Source of the DNA: Thermasporomyces sp036564245
GTDB taxonomy: Bacteria; Actinomycetota; Actinomycetes; Propionibacteriales; Actinopolymorphaceae
Length of the DNA stretch: 64,000 bases
Assembly (NCBI GenBank): GCA_036564245.1
Contig: DATCKU010000040.1
Span: 75,925-139,924 of the forward strand
Reading direction: 5' to 3'
Shown here: in pieces, positions 62,511-64,000 of the stretch
Layout of the letters: each line of letters starts with the position of its first letter
Numbering within the stretch: position 1 is the stretch's first letter
Notes under the pieces: generated by a model
The model's input: the letters and a program-made list of their open reading frames with translations, nothing else
The model's database searches: none
What the model was told of the DNA's origin: nothing
Translations under genes and position numbers: made by a program

Positions 62511-63008
62511 TGATGCCGAGCCGGCGGGCTTGCGCGTACTCCTCTTCGTCCTTCCAGTGATGGGACGTGTCTGGGTCGACCACGAGATCGAGCAGGAGAT
62601 CGAAGGTATCGATCCCGATCCGAGTGCGCTGGAAGGGACGCTCGAAGTTGACGTACCACATCATGAGGTGCACGGCCTCACCGAAGAAGAGGTCGACACT
62701 GAAGGAGGCGCCGGGCACCAGGAGGGACAGCTTGGTCGTGAGCTTCCAGGTAAAGGGAGCGAGCTCCCAGCGTCCTGCCGCCAGGTTCGGTAGCGCGACG
62801 GTGCGGACGATCTCGTCCCGCCGAGAGGACAACAGCGCTTCTGATGAGTCGGAGCGAGCATCTTCTCGCCTGGCCAGATGGCGAGGGCAAGAAGGTCCGA
62901 GCCATCGCGTACGACCCGGAACGGTGTAGCGGTCCAGACCTTGCCGCGGAAGACGTCGCGACGCACGGCCGTGCTTCCGGGAGCGAACACGACGCCTGTC
63001 TGCCTCAT
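62281..63008 (-). pseudogene. Frameshifted DUF402 family gene
   Basis: The N-terminus from the ATG at 63008 reads FAPGSTAVRRDVFRGKVWTA and LALAIWPGEKMLAPT. Near 62850 coding character jumps to another frame, SSRRDEIVRTVALPNLAAGR, then WYVNFERPFQRTRIGIDTFD and WKDEEEYAQARRLGIITDDE, ending at 62281. Together this is a full DUF402 protein (relatives include nucleoside di/triphosphate phosphatases with acidic metal ligands in the FDLLLDLVVDPD and KDEEEY regions). A single frameshift separates the halves, so either a recent mutation or a sequence error. Confidence 0.7.
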
Positions 63009-63180
63009 GGCAGGCCATGCTAGCGATTCGAGGGACGCCTCATGTGGAGCGTAACGGACAGGGCAGGACCAAGCAGGATGCCCGAGGACACGGGTTACAC
63101 GCCGCCGTCTCCGCTGAGTTTGCCGCGTCCGTTGAGTCGGAACTAGTAGAAGGCTCATCGACCCTCAGGAGGTGTGATCC

Positions 63181-63741
63181 ATGCGTACCCTCGCCGTCAC
63201 ACAGAACGTGACCGTCGATGGTTCGGTGGAGATGCTGGACGACTGGTTCGACCCCCAGGGTCAGGCCGGTGTGGACAACGCTGACCTGCGTGAGGAGTTG
63301 CATCGCCAAAGCGCCGGTTCCGATGCTCTTCTTGTCGGGCGAAAGACGTTCGAGGACTTTCGCTCCTACTGGCCGCTCCAGTCCGACGATCAGACCGGTG
63401 TCACCGACTATCTCAACCGGGTACAGAAGTACGTCGTGTCATCGACACTGGATGATCCGAAGTGGCAGAACTCCACGATCCTCAGCGGTGATCCGATCTC
63501 AGAGGTACGAAACCTGAAAGCCCAGACGGGCCACGACATCGTGGCTACGGGAAGCATCACACTATGCCACACTCTGATCAAGGCCGGCCTCGTCGATGAA
63601 TATCGGCTGTTCATCTATCCGGTCGTCCAGGGTCGTGGTCGTCGGCTGTTCCCTGACGACTACCGGATCCCGAGGCTTCGGCTGGTCGACTCCAAGGCGT
63701 TCCGGAGCGGGATCCTGTTCGCTCGATATGCGACCGTGTAG
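63181..63741 (+). CDS. RibD C-terminal/dihydrofolate reductase-like protein
   Basis: A 186-residue NADPH reductase-fold protein (RibD_C). TLAVTQNVTVDGSVEMLDDW is the usual opening, LLVGRKTFEDFRSYWP carries the cofactor-binding segment, VATGSITLCHTLIKAGLVDE and FIYPVVQGRGRRLFPDD complete it. Substrate unknown; not linked to riboflavin genes here. AGGAGG nine bases before the ATG. Confidence 0.9.
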   Translation: MRTLAVTQNVTVDGSVEMLDDWFDPQGQAGVDNADLREELHRQSAGSDALLVGRKTFEDFRSYWPLQSDDQTGVTDYLNRVQKYVVSSTLDDPKWQNSTILSGDPISEVRNLKAQTGHDIVATGSITLCHTLIKAGLVDEYRLFIYPVVQGRGRRLFPDDYRIPRLRLVDSKAFRSGILFARYATV

Positions 63742-64000
63742 ATCGCGGGCGCAACACGTCTCTCGCGACAGGTATGGCCCGAGGATCCAGGACGCGGCTC
63801 TCTCCAGGTCGATAGGGGTCAAGGACGATAGGGACAAGAAGCACGGTCGCGGTCCTCTTACCATGTGTGTGGCGCGGGGCGGGTATCTCTTGTCCGACCG
63901 CATCCGGCTGTGCCGTGGGCTGGTCAGTTCTGTCCGCGACTCACGCCGTCGCCGGCGGCTCGTCTTACTGCGCCCGGTTCTACGAAGGTTCCTGCGCGCT
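63742..64000. other. Right end of the window, nothing recognised
   Basis: About 260 bases with no frame that looks coded on either strand; an Arg-rich plus frame runs off the edge from an ATG near 63861 but has no recognisable features. Confidence 0.3.

Overview
The window is chromosomal DNA of a high-GC actinomycete (Actinomycetota). The evidence is the strong G/C bias at third codon positions, frequent GTG and occasional TTG starts, two F420-type oxidoreductases, DUF2469, a PII/GlnD pair of actinobacterial type, and the gene order ftsY - amt-glnK-glnD - ffh - rpsP-khpA-rimM-trmD - rplS-lepB-rnhB-DUF2469 - yraN-yifB-dprA-xerC - M23 peptidase - rpsB-tsf-pyrH-frr-cdsA - rlmN. This is the conserved translation/secretion backbone known from Streptomyces and relatives. 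No whiG-like sigma gene lies between xerC and rpsB. Genus-level assignment is not possible from the sequence alone.

Left arm (1-12.7 kb) is mostly accessory: an S51-like/CysS-tail fusion protein cut by the window edge, an esterase, an ECF sigma factor carrying its own HxxxCxxC zinc motif, ftsY, a divergent MarR/F420-enzyme pair with palindromic operators, an orphan peptide-binding lipoprotein coupled to a cytosolic gamma-glutamyltransferase, a decayed kinase gene and pabB.

The core (12.7-43 kb) holds nitrogen control (amt-glnK-glnD), SRP targeting (ffh, with ftsY nearby), and ribosome assembly, RNA maturation and translation-factor genes. Three accessory blocks interrupt it: (i) a class F-like sortase with a secreted probable substrate between trmD and rplS, beside an AT-richer stretch with a broken unknown gene; (ii) an RraA-like aldolase gene convergent with an IlvD/Edd dehydratase and a TPP enzyme, possibly a sugar-acid degradation module, between DUF2469 and yraN; (iii) an M23 peptidase upstream of rpsB.

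Right arm (43-64 kb) is accessory again: a heterodimeric ABC exporter with one degenerate ATP site, an F420 enzyme, rlmN, an MFS exporter divergent from a MarR regulator with a near-perfect 22-bp palindrome between them, a four-gene cell-surface glycan operon (two paralogous two-module glycosyltransferases, a SGNH-acyltransferase and a helical-repeat GT4 enzyme), a transhydrogenase-like iron alcohol dehydrogenase, an aminoglycoside-kinase-like gene, two decayed genes and a RibD/DHFR-like reductase.

No CRISPR array, tRNA, rRNA, insertion sequence or prophage was recognised. The most interesting points are the sigma factor with a built-in ZAS-like motif, the Lys-to-Gln change in the G4 motif of Ffh, the sortase/substrate pair, the dehydratase/TPP/RraA block, the glycan operon and several strong palindromes.
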